Below, piece by piece: positions 1 to 6,596 of a DNA stretch of 28,193 bases. Made by a program: the position numbers and the translations under genes. The DNA is from a virus. The notes under the pieces were generated by a model, which was not told the DNA's origin, searched no databases, and worked only from the letters and a program-made list of their open reading frames with translations. The first letter of the stretch is position 1; the number at the start of each line of letters is the position of its first letter. Location: positions 1 through 28,193 of IMG/VR virus record IMGVR_UViG_3300008339_000372. One strand, 5' to 3'.

Positions 1-16
1 TCATAATGCCGCTCAT
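1..16 (-). CDS. possible start of a further minus-strand gene (cut by window edge)
   Basis: An ATG reading leftward begins at 16, four bases after the stop of the neighbouring fibre-like gene, which matches the tight spacing elsewhere in this operon. Only five codons are visible and no strong ribosome-binding site precedes it; a second in-frame ATG lies at position 4. Nothing can be said about the product. Confidence 0.25.
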
Positions 17-19
17 GGC

Positions 20-736
20 TTAACTCACGTTGCCGTTAATAACGCAAACCGTACCTGATAAGAACAGTATTGTCGCCACGCCTCTTGTAGCCAATGACAC
101 GCTCGCCTTGTCTGCATCCGTACCCGCGATATACGCCGTCGTAATCGTGCAAGTAATCGTGATAGCGCCCGAGGTGTTGTTGAAGATAGACACCACATCG
201 CCAGCCGCAAACGTCGCATCGGGAATCGTGATGGAGCCAGAAGCGCCTACCTCGATGAACTTACCTACGTCGCCTGTAGCCAGCGAATAGGAAGTCGTTT
301 TAGCCGATCCCGACTGCGGGATGTTGCGGAAGCCAACGCTAAAGTTCTCGTCCGGCAGCGTCACGGTACGCGCAGCAGATGGGCCGCTGAACGTAATGAC
401 TTGCGTAAATACCGGCACCGTCGTGTTGGCATCCGGCAACGTCATTGTGCGGCTGGCAGATAGCGTCGTCGGGGTCAGCGTGACGGCATACGAATTCGTA
501 CCGCCAGCGCGACCAGCCAACACCACCGCGTCTTGCGTAGAGGCAGCCTCGGAGCGCACCGCATTTGCAGCGCGGAACGTCTGGGCAGCAGTAAAGGTAT
601 TCGCCGTACCTGTTACCAACGCAAGAAGGTTGGTGCCGGTGAGCTTGTAGTTCGCGCCGGATCTCGCAACGATGAATTCGTCACCACCCTGCGCCGGGGC
701 TCCAGAACTTAATGCGCTGATCTTGGTATCGGCCAT
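20..736 (-). CDS. fibre-like or decoration-like virion protein, 238 aa
   Basis: The protein is 238 residues and rich in Ala, Thr, Ser and Gly. It opens with MADTKISAL, a short N-terminal motif found on many phage head-fibre and tail-fibre proteins. The middle carries repeated beta-type units of the form 'ARTVTLPDE' and 'SRTMTLPDAN' (about residues 90-130). The end is a beta-rich stretch with 'SITIPDATFAAGDVVSIFNNT'-like segments (about 165-190), similar in style to small domains that cap virion proteins. There is no signal peptide or membrane segment. It follows a 54-residue gene by three bases and belongs to the minus-strand late run behind terminase. A structural role is inferred from composition, the KISAL start and context; exact position in the particle is unknown. 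Confidence 0.6.
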   Translation of the reverse strand: MADTKISALSSGAPAQGGDEFIVARSGANYKLTGTNLLALVTGTANTFTAAQTFRAANAVRSEAASTQDAVVLAGRAGGTNSYAVTLTPTTLSASRTMTLPDANTTVPVFTQVITFSGPSAARTVTLPDENFSVGFRNIPQSGSAKTTSYSLATGDVGKFIEVGASGSITIPDATFAAGDVVSIFNNTSGAITITCTITTAYIAGTDADKASVSLATRGVATILFLSGTVCVINGNVS

Positions 737-739
737 GAC

Positions 740-904
740 TTACTCCAGAAGTATCTTGTCGCTACTTTCAAGCAGCGCGAACGAGGTGCCATCCTCGAGC
801 AACAAACCATCGGTGCCCGGTGACGGAGCAGGCACGAACTCGGGGTTGTCCCGAGTCGTCGTGCGCCCGTGAGTGCGCGATCGAGTACGCTCCTCGGTTC
901 TCAT
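740..904 (-). CDS. small virion-associated type protein with LLLE/LLES repeats, 54 aa
   Basis: This 54-residue gene starts at an ATG whose last base pairs with the TGA of the upstream 95-residue gene (ATGA overlap) and ends three bases before the next start. The N-terminal half is basic (several Arg and Thr). The C-terminal half has a repeating pattern, GLLLEDG, FALLESSD, ILLE (residues 34-54), seen at the ends of many small phage proteins that sit among tail and fibre genes. Function is not known. The conserved-looking repeat and perfect packing between neighbours argue that it is a real gene despite its size. Confidence 0.7.
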   Translation of the reverse strand: MRTEERTRSRTHGRTTTRDNPEFVPAPSPGTDGLLLEDGTSFALLESSDKILLE

Positions 905-1191
905 CAGAACGCCGAGGACGGAACCCGCAGAGCCATTGCGTAGACGCCGGTCGCCGTCGCGATGTTGCAGCGGATCTCACCAGCGCCGAGCTCGAAGATG
1001 CCACCGCCAGAAGCGGTCAGCGTGGTATCGGTGCCGACATCCTGCGCTGTGCCGTTCGGGCCTTTGCACTCGAGCTTGACCGTGCCACCACCAAACGTGG
1101 CCTCAACGCGAAACTCACCGCGCCCACCCGGCCACATGAACCATGAGCCAGTCGCGCTAGCGTTAGATGCGAGAACAATGCCTGTCGCCAT
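904..1191 (-). CDS. small beta-rich virion-type protein, 95 aa
   Basis: The product starts MATGIVLASNASATGSW and continues as alternating short beta-type segments (FRVEATFGGGTVKLECKG, about 27-44; IFELGAGEIRCNIATATG, about 65-82) ending in 'YAMALRVP'. Small proteins of this pattern are common between terminase and fibre genes of podoviruses and are usually labelled hypothetical or structural. There is no predicted membrane segment. It overlaps the next gene by an ATGA. A decoration or collar role is a guess. Confidence 0.6.
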   Translation of the reverse strand: MATGIVLASNASATGSWFMWPGGRGEFRVEATFGGGTVKLECKGPNGTAQDVGTDTTLTASGGGIFELGAGEIRCNIATATGVYAMALRVPSSAF

Positions 1192-1202
1192 TTCAGTCTC
1201 CG

Positions 1203-1895
1203 TTAGGCCGCTACGGCCTTGATCACCGCAAAGTTAAGCACCGGGGTATCCGTGCCTGCTGATGGAACCGTGCTGTTGTCGAGGTTGCCGACCGAAATCG
1301 TGCAAGATCCTGCGCCGACCGCAGTCACACCTACTCGATAGTATTTCGCTGTGCCAGCAGCAAGACCTGACTTGATGCTGACCACCACAACGTCACCGGC
1401 CTCGATCGCTGAATTGGTCAGCACGAACTCATCAGCCTCGTGGCCTGCGATCGTGCCAGCAACCAACGTGATCTGGCCGCAGATCTTATCCAGCGTGACG
1501 CCAGTCGTGCGTGAGGTCGCCTGCGTAACCGTGCCACCAGCTCCGGTCGCGTAGCCTACGCCTGCGCTAGCCGAGGTCGACTTGATGAACCCGGCAGCAG
1601 TCGCAGCGCCATCCTTGCGCACAGTCCACTTGCTCACACCGCCGACCTGAAGATCGTCAAGCAGCGAACCGGCAGCCGAGGCGGTATCCGTGACATTGAA
1701 CACGCGAGCCTTAAACGTCGTCAGCGCGTTGTTCCATGTGGCAGCCAGCGCACCGATCGACTTGCCGACGATCGCAGCCGCGGTCGCCTTCTTCGTCTCG
1801 CTAGATCCGGTGTCGTTGATCGGCAATACGTCAGCAGCAGGATCGATGGAATCCTGCGCGAGAGACGTTAGTGCCGATATCTTCTTGGTTGCCAT
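1203..1895 (-). CDS. head-fibre/tail-fibre-like virion protein, 230 aa
   Basis: The N-terminus (MATKKISALTSLAQDSIDPA) carries the same KISAL motif as the 238-residue protein downstream, followed by 'DVLPINDTGSSETKKAT'. The C-terminal half (about 110-225) holds a domain recognisable from many phage virion proteins: GYATGAGGTVTQATSRTTGV, then 'CGQITL', then HEADEFVLTNSAI and 'DVVVVSIKSG'. This domain is usually found at the end of fibres or decoration proteins. The start ATG overlaps the TAA of the basic 54-residue gene (TAATG). A structural assignment is well supported by family pattern; the target of binding is unknown. Confidence 0.65.
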   Translation of the reverse strand: MATKKISALTSLAQDSIDPAADVLPINDTGSSETKKATAAAIVGKSIGALAATWNNALTTFKARVFNVTDTASAAGSLLDDLQVGGVSKWTVRKDGAATAAGFIKSTSASAGVGYATGAGGTVTQATSRTTGVTLDKICGQITLVAGTIAGHEADEFVLTNSAIEAGDVVVVSIKSGLAAGTAKYYRVGVTAVGAGSCTISVGNLDNSTVPSAGTDTPVLNFAVIKAVAA

Positions 1896-2059
1896 TACAT
1901 CATCCCACGAGCGCGCTTGGCAGCCTCATCCTTGCGCTTGGCAATCATCTGGGCAGCATTCATCTCGCCCTGCTTCATGCCTTCTTCCATGCCCTGAGCT
2001 TGACCCTTCTTCTTGCCCTTTTTGTACAGGCCCTTTCCGGCCATAGCCATTGCGCTCAT
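1895..2059 (-). CDS. small Lys/Met-rich basic protein, 54 aa
   Basis: This 54-residue protein is strongly biased: the sequence GKGLYKKGKKKGQAQGMEEG (residues 8-27) is followed by a Met-, Ala- and Lys-rich helix ending AAKRARGMM. It has no Cys and no membrane segment. It overlaps both neighbours by one base (TGA/ATG junction at 2059, TAATG at 1895), so translation is likely coupled. The basic charge would suit nucleic-acid or capsid-interior binding, but this is inference only. No named family is recognised. Confidence 0.65.
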   Translation of the reverse strand: MSAMAMAGKGLYKKGKKKGQAQGMEEGMKQGEMNAAQMIAKRKDEAAKRARGMM

Positions 2060-2256
2060 CAGCCACCTCCGAGCAAACGCGAAACCGCAACCGAACCAGT
2101 CTGCTGACTACCCGGTGTCGACATGATCGTAGATGCGCGGCCACGGCGACGAGCCATGCGGCGCTGCTCGATGCGCGAAAGCTGCGCCTCGTCCACCGTC
2201 GGAGGCGGGGGCGTCGGCTCGACCTTCGGCATCTTCGGCTTAAAAAGACTTGACAT
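2059..2256 (-). CDS. small Pro/Arg-rich phage protein, 65 aa
   Basis: The protein begins MSSLFKPKMPKVEPTPPPPT and then has an Arg-rich helix (EAQLSRIEQRRMARRRGRAS, about 23-42) and a Gly-ending tail (SRLLGGG). Short proteins with this layout (SLFKPK, Pro run, RRRGRA, LLG near the end) are frequent immediately after terminase in podoviruses and near portal or head genes. A ribosome-binding site (AAGGAG) lies about 6 bases upstream of the ATG. A head-completion or internal role is possible but unproven. Confidence 0.65.
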   Translation of the reverse strand: MSSLFKPKMPKVEPTPPPPTVDEAQLSRIEQRRMARRRGRASTIMSTPGSQQTGSVAVSRLLGGG

Positions 2257-2286
2257 CTGGCGCTCCTTTCGGGTTGCGCAAGTAGT

Positions 2287-3663
2287 CTACCCCAGCACCC
2301 TGTAGTCTGCTACTGCCACTTGATGGCTCGGACGACGGGCCTGTTCCGTACCGCGGAACGGCTTGCGACCCTTGGCGAGATACCGGAATGCGTCTGCGTA
2401 ATGCGACGTCCAATCGTGCAGCGGCTTGTCCTTGAACCGCTGGAGCTTATCGTCGTATTCGCGCCTGTACTGCCGCAGGGCGTCGAGGGCGCGAGTCATC
2501 CTGCCCTTCGCCTCGTCTGCCGTTTCGCCCGGGAACGGATCTGGTGCGGTATTGAACTCGGTCGCAGGAAGCATCATTCGCGCAGCTTGGATGCCGTCGT
2601 CCACCGAGTCACGCTCAAGGATGCGTGGCTTCAAGCCGTAGCCAGCAGCGACCTGTACTCGAGACTGCCCAGATCCCCACTCCTGCACAGCGCCGTCGTG
2701 CGGCCAGATGTGATCGCCGTAGACGTAATCCATTGCGAGCAGCTTCTTGACGTACCACTCGAGTCCGACGCCGGAGCCTTCGAGTACGTTGATGATGCGC
2801 ACCTTGTGACCGATGAGTTGGTAGAACCAGATGATCGTGGAGTCGCCGACACCGATATCCCATGCCGTGCCGACAGGCTGACCGATAACGTGCGGGAAGT
2901 CGCCGATCCTGCCGTTGGCTTCTGCGCTGCGGATCAGCTCCGATAGGTATGCGCCCGGGATGTCTGCGTCGAAGTCGCAATAGTATTCCTGCCGGATGAT
3001 CGCTTCGGCTTCCTTGTCGCCGCGCTCCATGCGCAGCTCCTTGCGCTCACGCTGGATCGTGCCCATCGGGATCGCCTTTGTATCCTCGACGGTGAGCACC
3101 TGACCGAACCAGTCAGCATCCTGCTTGGCGTACTCGACTAGCCGAGCAAAGTGGTTCCTGCCGCGGGGTGTCGAGATGAAGATCGCCCAGCCGCCGTTCT
3201 CTGCAAGGATCGGACGCAGGAATGCCCACGCATTCGGATCTGCCATCGCGTACTCGGAGAACACGACGCCGACCGGAGGCGAGCCGACAAGGCTGTTGTA
3301 GTTATCCGATCCGACAACTTGCCATGTGCTGCCGTTCTTAAACCGGATAAACATATCCTGCTCGCGAGTGCTCTCGCGCAGCTCCATCGGGAATGCGTCA
3401 TCGATGCGGCGCTTGCCGGTGTGCGGGTTGACCGCATCCCAGATTGCTTTGCGCGACTGGTTGGCCTGCGGAAGCATGTGCCACACCGAGCCCACGCGAG
3501 TCATCATGGACACAGCAGCCCAATGCAGGCTGATGTCGTCCTTACCGGATCGACGGTGCCAAGCCAGAGCAAGGCGCTTGGTGCCGCTCTCGAGCGCACC
3601 CCATGCCCCCATCTGATACGGTCTTGGTCTCCAGCCGTTATGCGGCAGGGTTATTGTCGGCAT
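2287..3663 (-). CDS. terL: terminase large subunit (packaging ATPase/nuclease)
   Basis: The product drives ATP-powered DNA packaging and cuts the concatemer. At 458 residues it is near the usual length. The N-terminal ATPase shows the adenine-binding-type start RPRPYQMGAWGALESG, a deviant Walker A loop WHRRSGKD (35-42), a Walker B-like segment GVVFSEYAM (132-140) with the catalytic-type Glu after Ser, and a coupling-type segment IFISTPRG (161-168). The C-terminal RNase H-like nuclease is marked by Asp residues in TAWDIG (about D269), IWPHDG (about D323) and SHYADAFRY (about 430-440). It overlaps the small-subunit gene by 26 bases in another frame. Packaging mode (cos, pac or direct repeats) cannot be told from this alone. 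Confidence 0.93.
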   Translation of the reverse strand: MPTITLPHNGWRPRPYQMGAWGALESGTKRLALAWHRRSGKDDISLHWAAVSMMTRVGSVWHMLPQANQSRKAIWDAVNPHTGKRRIDDAFPMELRESTREQDMFIRFKNGSTWQVVGSDNYNSLVGSPPVGVVFSEYAMADPNAWAFLRPILAENGGWAIFISTPRGRNHFARLVEYAKQDADWFGQVLTVEDTKAIPMGTIQRERKELRMERGDKEAEAIIRQEYYCDFDADIPGAYLSELIRSAEANGRIGDFPHVIGQPVGTAWDIGVGDSTIIWFYQLIGHKVRIINVLEGSGVGLEWYVKKLLAMDYVYGDHIWPHDGAVQEWGSGQSRVQVAAGYGLKPRILERDSVDDGIQAARMMLPATEFNTAPDPFPGETADEAKGRMTRALDALRQYRREYDDKLQRFKDKPLHDWTSHYADAFRYLAKGRKPFRGTEQARRPSHQVAVADYRVLG

Positions 3664-4024
3664 CGGTTAGACGAACCACGTTGACGGTCAGACCGACGTT
3701 GCCGGAGTGCTCGACCTCGGCCTTGTCGCCGTATCGTTTTGGCAGGAACTTGGACGCGAACCACTTGCGAGCATCGAGCTCGACCCGAGCCTGCTGGGCA
3801 TCGATGACGCCAGAGCGCATATCCTCGATGACTTGCTCGGCCTTCTCGACCTGATCCTGCGCCAGAGCTTCTAATGCGCGCGCGTAGTGGTCGCCCGAAT
3901 TGACTCTCAACGCCGTCGTCCTAAACGTCGAGCGGCTGATTCCCACTTCCGCGCAGGCCGATCGCTCGGACATTCCGTCCTCGATCAGCTCCAGTACGCG
4001 CCGGACTTGCTCGGCTTTATCCAT
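3638..4024 (-). CDS. terS: terminase small subunit
   Basis: This 128-residue protein starts with a helix-turn-helix (AEQVRRVLELIEDGMSERSA followed by CAEVGISRSTFR, residues 4-35), as expected of the DNA-recognition part of small terminases. A helical middle and the segment DARKWFASKFLPKRYGDK (about 84-101) follow; this 'W-A-K-PK-YGDK' signature is typical of the family. The gene directly precedes and overlaps the large subunit, and its ATG overlaps the TGA of the tiny gene upstream. Family recognition plus order make the call firm. Confidence 0.88.
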   Translation of the reverse strand: MDKAEQVRRVLELIEDGMSERSACAEVGISRSTFRTTALRVNSGDHYARALEALAQDQVEKAEQVIEDMRSGVIDAQQARVELDARKWFASKFLPKRYGDKAEVEHSGNVGLTVNVVRLTDADNNPAA

Positions 4025-4179
4025 CAGCCCTTACGCTTTGCAGCGCCCTTCTTGGCGGCAGCGGATCGCTTCGTAGCGTAGGCAATGGCGACAGCTTGCT
4101 TGGTCGGCCGGCCAGCCTTGATCTCGGTGCGGATGTTCTCGCGAAAAGCTTTAGCAGAGGATGACTTAATTAAAGGCAC
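4024..4179 (-). CDS. small basic phage protein, 51 aa
   Basis: A GTG-started 51-residue gene lies between the 99-residue gene and terS. A GGGAAG-type ribosome-binding site precedes the GTG, and its TGA overlaps the terS ATG. The sequence contains SSSAKAFRENIRTEIKAGRP and then TKQAVAIAYATKR (residues 6-38), a pattern common in tiny phage proteins, and it ends in an Ala/Lys-rich basic tail. Function is unknown; the high charge suggests nucleic-acid contact. Context beside terminase would fit packaging or virion incorporation, by inference. Confidence 0.7.
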   Translation of the reverse strand: MPLIKSSSAKAFRENIRTEIKAGRPTKQAVAIAYATKRSAAAKKGAAKRKG

Positions 4180-4181
4180 GG

Positions 4182-4481
4182 TCACTTCCCTTTATTACGC
4201 GCGCTAATCGCTCGGGCCTTCGCTCGAGCATCTTCCTTGCTGCTGGCACCCCACGCGCGCAGGGCGAGTGCCAATCGTGTCGGTCGTCCTTTCTCGTCCT
4301 TCATCGGGCCGGGAGCGTTGCCCATGCGAGCGAGAAAGGAGGCGCGCCGCGGGTTGTCGCCGGACTTGACCGGAGGCTTTAGAGTGCCGCCAGTCTCGGC
4401 TTTGTACGAAGCGCGCCCCTTTTCATTCAGGCCGCCCTTCTTGTTCTGCCCTTCAGCTCGTTGCCACGCAGGAGTTTTCAC
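4182..4481 (-). CDS. DUF6321-type phage protein, 99 aa
   Basis: This 99-residue protein fits a small phage family I recognise as DUF6321. Visible signatures are AWQRAEGQNKKGGLNEKGRA (5-24), then LKPPVKSGDNPRRASFLARM (34-53) and GNAPGPMKDEKGRPTRLALA (54-73), closing with WGASSKEDARAKARAISARN. It is very basic and has no Cys or membrane segments. It overlaps the gene upstream by four bases and sits two codons from the next start. The family has no established function; frequent position near packaging genes suggests a packaging or DNA-associated role. Confidence 0.75.
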   Translation of the reverse strand: MKTPAWQRAEGQNKKGGLNEKGRASYKAETGGTLKPPVKSGDNPRRASFLARMGNAPGPMKDEKGRPTRLALALRAWGASSKEDARAKARAISARNKGK

Positions 4482-4714
4482 GGCACCAGCCTCACATCGT
4501 TTGTCGGGGTGTCGCGATCCTCGTAGAACGGAATGCGGCCACCCGTGCTGCCACCGAGTCTCACCGGACTAACCGCTTGCGCACCCGCAAGGCGAGTTGC
4601 TCGAGCCGCAATAGGACGGAAAGCAGCCGCTCCCAAACGGATGTCGCCAGCGATGCCACGCCTAACCGGAGGAGCTTCATCATTCCCATTGTCTCCAAGT
4701 CTGGCTACCTTCAT
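4478..4714 (-). CDS. hypothetical protein, 78 aa
   Basis: The product starts MKVARLGDNGNDEAPPVRRG and has an Ala/Arg-rich centre (residues 20-50) followed by a Gly/Pro/Asp-rich end (GGSTGGRIPFYEDRDTP, about 54-70). No named domain is recognised. It is linked by four-base ATGA-type overlaps on both sides, so it is almost certainly translated as part of the chain. A small virion or DNA-associated protein is possible. Confidence 0.6.
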   Translation of the reverse strand: MKVARLGDNGNDEAPPVRRGIAGDIRLGAAAFRPIAARATRLAGAQAVSPVRLGGSTGGRIPFYEDRDTPTNDVRLVP

Positions 4715-4944
4715 CGGAACCGTTTGACCTTCTCGGCAACCTTCTTCGGTTGCGCAACAAACTGCTCGCCCTTCGCCTTGCCTTCTCGCTTTGCCCGGGT
4801 CGTTGCTGCGTATTCAGCAGGCGACAGAGCCTTGATGGCCGCGCTCGGCAGATATCGCTCGCCTGTCTCGCTCGAGGGCTTGCCGGACTTGGTGCGCCAC
4901 TTCTGCGCTGTCCACTCCTTCAGCGATCGCTGCGGCGCTTTCAA
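4711..4944 (-). CDS. small basic phage protein with KSLKEWT-type signature, 77 aa
   Basis: The start chosen is a TTG at 4944 that overlaps the TGA of the preceding 59-residue gene. This removes an N-terminal extension that would only translate the neighbour's frame and leaves a conserved-looking core: RSLKEWTAQKWRTKSGKPSS (5-24), ETGERYLPSAAIKALSPAEY (25-44) and 'TTRAKREGKAKGEQFV' (47-62). Proteins with 'W-KWRTKSGKPS...GERYLP' are widespread in phages and have no assigned function. A G-rich run (GGGGGG) upstream could serve as ribosome-binding site. It is strongly basic, like its neighbours. Confidence 0.68.
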   Translation of the reverse strand: MKAPQRSLKEWTAQKWRTKSGKPSSETGERYLPSAAIKALSPAEYAATTRAKREGKAKGEQFVAQPKKVAEKVKRFR

Positions 4945-5120
4945 TCGCGGTACCCCCCGCCACGCCGCTTGTACTCCTTGGCAAGAAGCTGGGCCTTGCG
5001 CGCCGACCATTGGCCTGCCGCTGTACCCTGCACCGCTCGCGCCTTGATGGACTCGAAAAGCTCTTTGCGCATTTTCGCCATCGTGTAGTTGCCAGCCGCG
5101 TTGACGGTGCTCTTTGCCAT
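4941..5120 (-). CDS. small basic phage protein with WSARKAQ/GGGY signature, 59 aa
   Basis: A 59-residue gene fills the interval between the zinc-ribbon gene and the TTG-started gene. It reads MAKSTVNAAGNYTMAKMRKE, continues 'LFESIKARAV', and ends with GQWSARKAQLLAKEYKRRGG and GYRD. The 'NYTKP-MRK-LF--IK...GQWSARKAQ-LAK-YK--GGGY' pattern is one of the commonest tiny phage proteins known to me, with no established function. The conserved C-terminal signature makes a chance reading frame unlikely. Ten bases separate it from the upstream stop; the ribosome-binding site is weak, so coupling is likely. Confidence 0.75.
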   Translation of the reverse strand: MAKSTVNAAGNYTMAKMRKELFESIKARAVQGTAAGQWSARKAQLLAKEYKRRGGGYRD

Positions 5121-5130
5121 GTTATTGATT

Positions 5131-5325
5131 TTAGGCTGCGGGAGGCAAGTCGTCTACCGGCTTTTTCGGCTTGCGTACCCGAGCACCACGGGCAAACTCC
5201 AGCACCTTCGCTGATGGTGGAGGCGGGTTGCAATCGACGCACCTGATCCAATCACCGTACCCGTCGTTGACCCAGCCGCTGTTGTTGCAGCCGGGACACG
5301 GGGCCAGCTTGATTCCATCACTCAC
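5131..5325 (-). CDS. zinc-ribbon-like small protein, 64 aa
   Basis: The start is a GTG at 5325 overlapping the TGA of the upstream gene (GTGA). The protein has two CxxC knuckles, CPGC (about residues 10-13) and CVDC (about 30-33), separated by a Gly/Asn/Trp-rich loop, which is the layout of a DnaJ-type or rubredoxin-type zinc ribbon. A Pro run and a basic C-terminus (RVRKPKKPVDD) follow. Zinc binding is inferred from the Cys pairs. Role may be regulatory or structural. Confidence 0.65.
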   Translation of the reverse strand: MSDGIKLAPCPGCNNSGWVNDGYGDWIRCVDCNPPPPSAKVLEFARGARVRKPKKPVDDLPPAA

Positions 5326-5519
5326 GAATCCAGTCTCCGTTCGTATTCTTTCAACACCCGGCGCGCCCAGATCGAGGGGCCATCGTCCTGCCATCTTGAG
5401 ATCCGCTTCAGTACCCGTTCGTATTCACGCATGGTATGCCAAGCGATAGCGAGCGTCACGATGGTATCTACGTTGCTCAATTCTTCGTCGGTAACATCGT
5501 CGTCCGTAACGGTATACAT
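5322..5519 (-). CDS. hypothetical protein, 65 aa
   Basis: I place the start at the ATG at 5519 (MYTVTDDDVTDEELSNVDTI) because GAGGGAAG lies just upstream at good spacing; an ATG ten codons earlier has no such site. The N-terminus is acidic and the C-terminus is basic and helical (REYERVLKRISRW, RRVLKEYERRLDS). No family is recognised. It couples to the zinc-ribbon gene through a GTGA overlap. Confidence 0.55.
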   Translation of the reverse strand: MYTVTDDDVTDEELSNVDTIVTLAIAWHTMREYERVLKRISRWQDDGPSIWARRVLKEYERRLDS

Positions 5520-5677
5520 GACCCTTCCCTCAAGTACGGCGGTATCCAATCTTTACCGAAGTCGAAGGGTTCCGGCAAACCAAGTTCGACGCGCGATATT
5601 TCGCGGTGAACTGCTGCAAGTTGTTGATTTAGATTTCTTACTTCGGCCCAGAGCCTTTGCAGATTTTCTTCCTTCAT
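5477..5677 (-). CDS. short coiled-coil-like protein, 66 aa
   Basis: The ATG at 5677 has AGGAG nine bases upstream, better than an ATG three codons before it. The N-terminal 40 residues (MKEENLQRLWAEVRNLNQQL, then AAVHREISRVELGL) have heptad-like Leu/Val spacing and look like a single helix or coiled coil. The remainder (PEPFDFGKDWIPPYL) is compact and the last 14 residues overlap the next gene in another frame. It also overlaps the end of a Cys-rich reading frame on the same strand, so one of the two may be partly or wholly spurious. Function unknown. Confidence 0.5.
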   Translation of the reverse strand: MKEENLQRLWAEVRNLNQQLAAVHREISRVELGLPEPFDFGKDWIPPYLREGSCIPLRTTMLPTKN

Positions 5678-5813
5678 CGATGCCATCTCCTAGTTTTTGA
5701 ATGAGCTTTGCTACAGCGTTGTTTTTTTGCATCTCGGTTATCACCGAGTGATATCTCGTATTCCAGCAGCGGCGCGTGTATTCCACCCCGCAGACTTCAC
5801 ATCGCTTTGACAT
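5553..5813 (-). CDS. possible small Cys-containing protein overlapping two genes, 86 aa
   Basis: The frame opens with MSKRCEVCGVEYTRRCWNTR, which contains a CxxC pair and a further Cys like a zinc knuckle, and its start overlaps the end of rusA by 17 bases. The first 45 residues look protein-like; the rest (SKKSKSTTCSSSPRNIARRT) is low in complexity and lies on top of the coiled-coil gene. Either both genes are real and overlap by about 125 bases, or this one is shorter or not expressed. It is the only frame covering 5680-5796, which supports at least the N-terminal part. Confidence 0.4.
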   Translation of the reverse strand: MSKRCEVCGVEYTRRCWNTRYHSVITEMQKNNAVAKLIQKLGDGIDEGRKSAKALGRSKKSKSTTCSSSPRNIARRTWFAGTLRLR

Positions 5814-6159
5814 ACGGTCTAATTCTCACAATCACTTTGCCATCCTCACAAGCGTCATGCCGGGTGATGGATAGCGCGTCAATCAAGCTGTCGTCCTCGA
5901 TAACGTCAGCGGCTACAATCGCATCGAGCAGCGCCTTCTGGATGTTGTCCAAATCCCGGCGTCTCTTGTCTGGCGGGTACGCATCGATCGTCACTTGCAG
6001 CCGGCAGTTGAGGTTATCCCGCGGGATTCCCTGCTCGAGTATCCGATAGGATACGTCCAGCCTGTACTGCCGACCGTCTTGCGAGATCACGGTGCGGCCA
6101 CGATAGTTGCGCCAGTAATGATTAATCGAAGGCGGCCAAGGTAGGGTTAGCTCTAACAC
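5797..6159 (-). CDS. rusA: RusA-type Holliday junction resolvase
   Basis: RusA-family nucleases resolve four-way DNA junctions, here probably to debranch recombined phage DNA before packaging. The 120-residue length is typical. Family marks are the N-terminal LPWPPSINHYWRNYRGRT (6-23) and the catalytic-type segment PDKRRRDLDNIQKALLDAI (about 63-81), with DLDN carrying conserved acidic residues, and a further acidic stretch 'VIEDDSLID' (about 87-95). The start is GTG with a strong GAGGAGG site upstream. It lies on the opposite strand to the main recombination operon but would act with it. Confidence 0.88.
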   Translation of the reverse strand: MLELTLPWPPSINHYWRNYRGRTVISQDGRQYRLDVSYRILEQGIPRDNLNCRLQVTIDAYPPDKRRRDLDNIQKALLDAIVAADVIEDDSLIDALSITRHDACEDGKVIVRIRPYVKAM

Positions 6160-6385
6160 GACCCCTCCTCAAAATCTCTGATCGTCCTGCTCGAGTCATG
6201 CATAAACGCTGCACCTCGCTGTAGTTGTAATCGAGCATATCGCAGATCCAGCGCAAACTTCCGGCTTCGTCGTGCGGCGAGTAGATCCAATGTAGAGCCG
6301 CTCGAGCCATGCCTTTGCGGTTAGCGTCAGCGATCGCTTGATACAGCACCGAGGCCCAGAGCCTGCGGTATGCGTCATCATGCAC
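6122..6385 (-). CDS. hypothetical protein, 87 aa
   Basis: A GTG start at 6385 follows a GGGAGA site at about 8 bases. The protein (MHDDAYRRLWASVLYQAIAD..., then HWIYSPHDEAGSLRWICDML and 'YNYSEVQRLCMTRAGR') resembles small phage proteins with a helix-rich, DNA-binding-like middle; 'SLRWICDML.....VQRL' recurs in phage proteins next to replication genes. It overlaps rusA by 38 bases and the DUF3310 gene by eight. No function can be named. Confidence 0.55.
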   Translation of the reverse strand: MHDDAYRRLWASVLYQAIADANRKGMARAALHWIYSPHDEAGSLRWICDMLDYNYSEVQRLCMTRAGRSEILRRGRVRANPTLAAFD

Positions 6386-6596
6386 GAGGATCTCTCCCGG
6401 CTAGCATGGATGCATACCACAGCAGCTTGGCTGCGTCCTGCTCGACGGAATCCTTCAAGCCTAGTCGCCAGTTGTATTTAGCGATCTGGCCGCGAAGGTA
6501 GCCGCGCCATTCAGCAGGCGAGAGCTGTGCTTGGATCGCATCGATGCACTCGATGTCACCAGCCTTGTAGTGCAATGGATTGATAGCGTCGTTCAT
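6378..6596 (-). CDS. DUF3310 (SaV-like) family protein, 72 aa
   Basis: The start is the ATG at 6596, overlapping the stop of the membrane protein gene; an earlier ATG would only add translation of that gene's antisense frame. The family signature is clear: NPLHYKAGDIECIDAIQAQL (6-25), then 'GYLRGQIAKYNWRLGLKDS' (36-54) and 'DAAKLLWYASML' (58-69). DUF3310 proteins are frequent in phage early regions and sometimes labelled nucleotide-kinase-like, but their activity is not established. It belongs to the chain of small overlapping genes ahead of rusA. Confidence 0.82.
   Translation of the reverse strand: MNDAINPLHYKAGDIECIDAIQAQLSPAEWRGYLRGQIAKYNWRLGLKDSVEQDAAKLLWYASMLAGRDPRA

Noticed and set aside
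3151-3684. Long plus-strand frames opposite terminase, capsid, scaffold and tail genes
   Set aside because: They are antisense shadows in a G+C-rich sequence; none carries family features or a ribosome-binding site.
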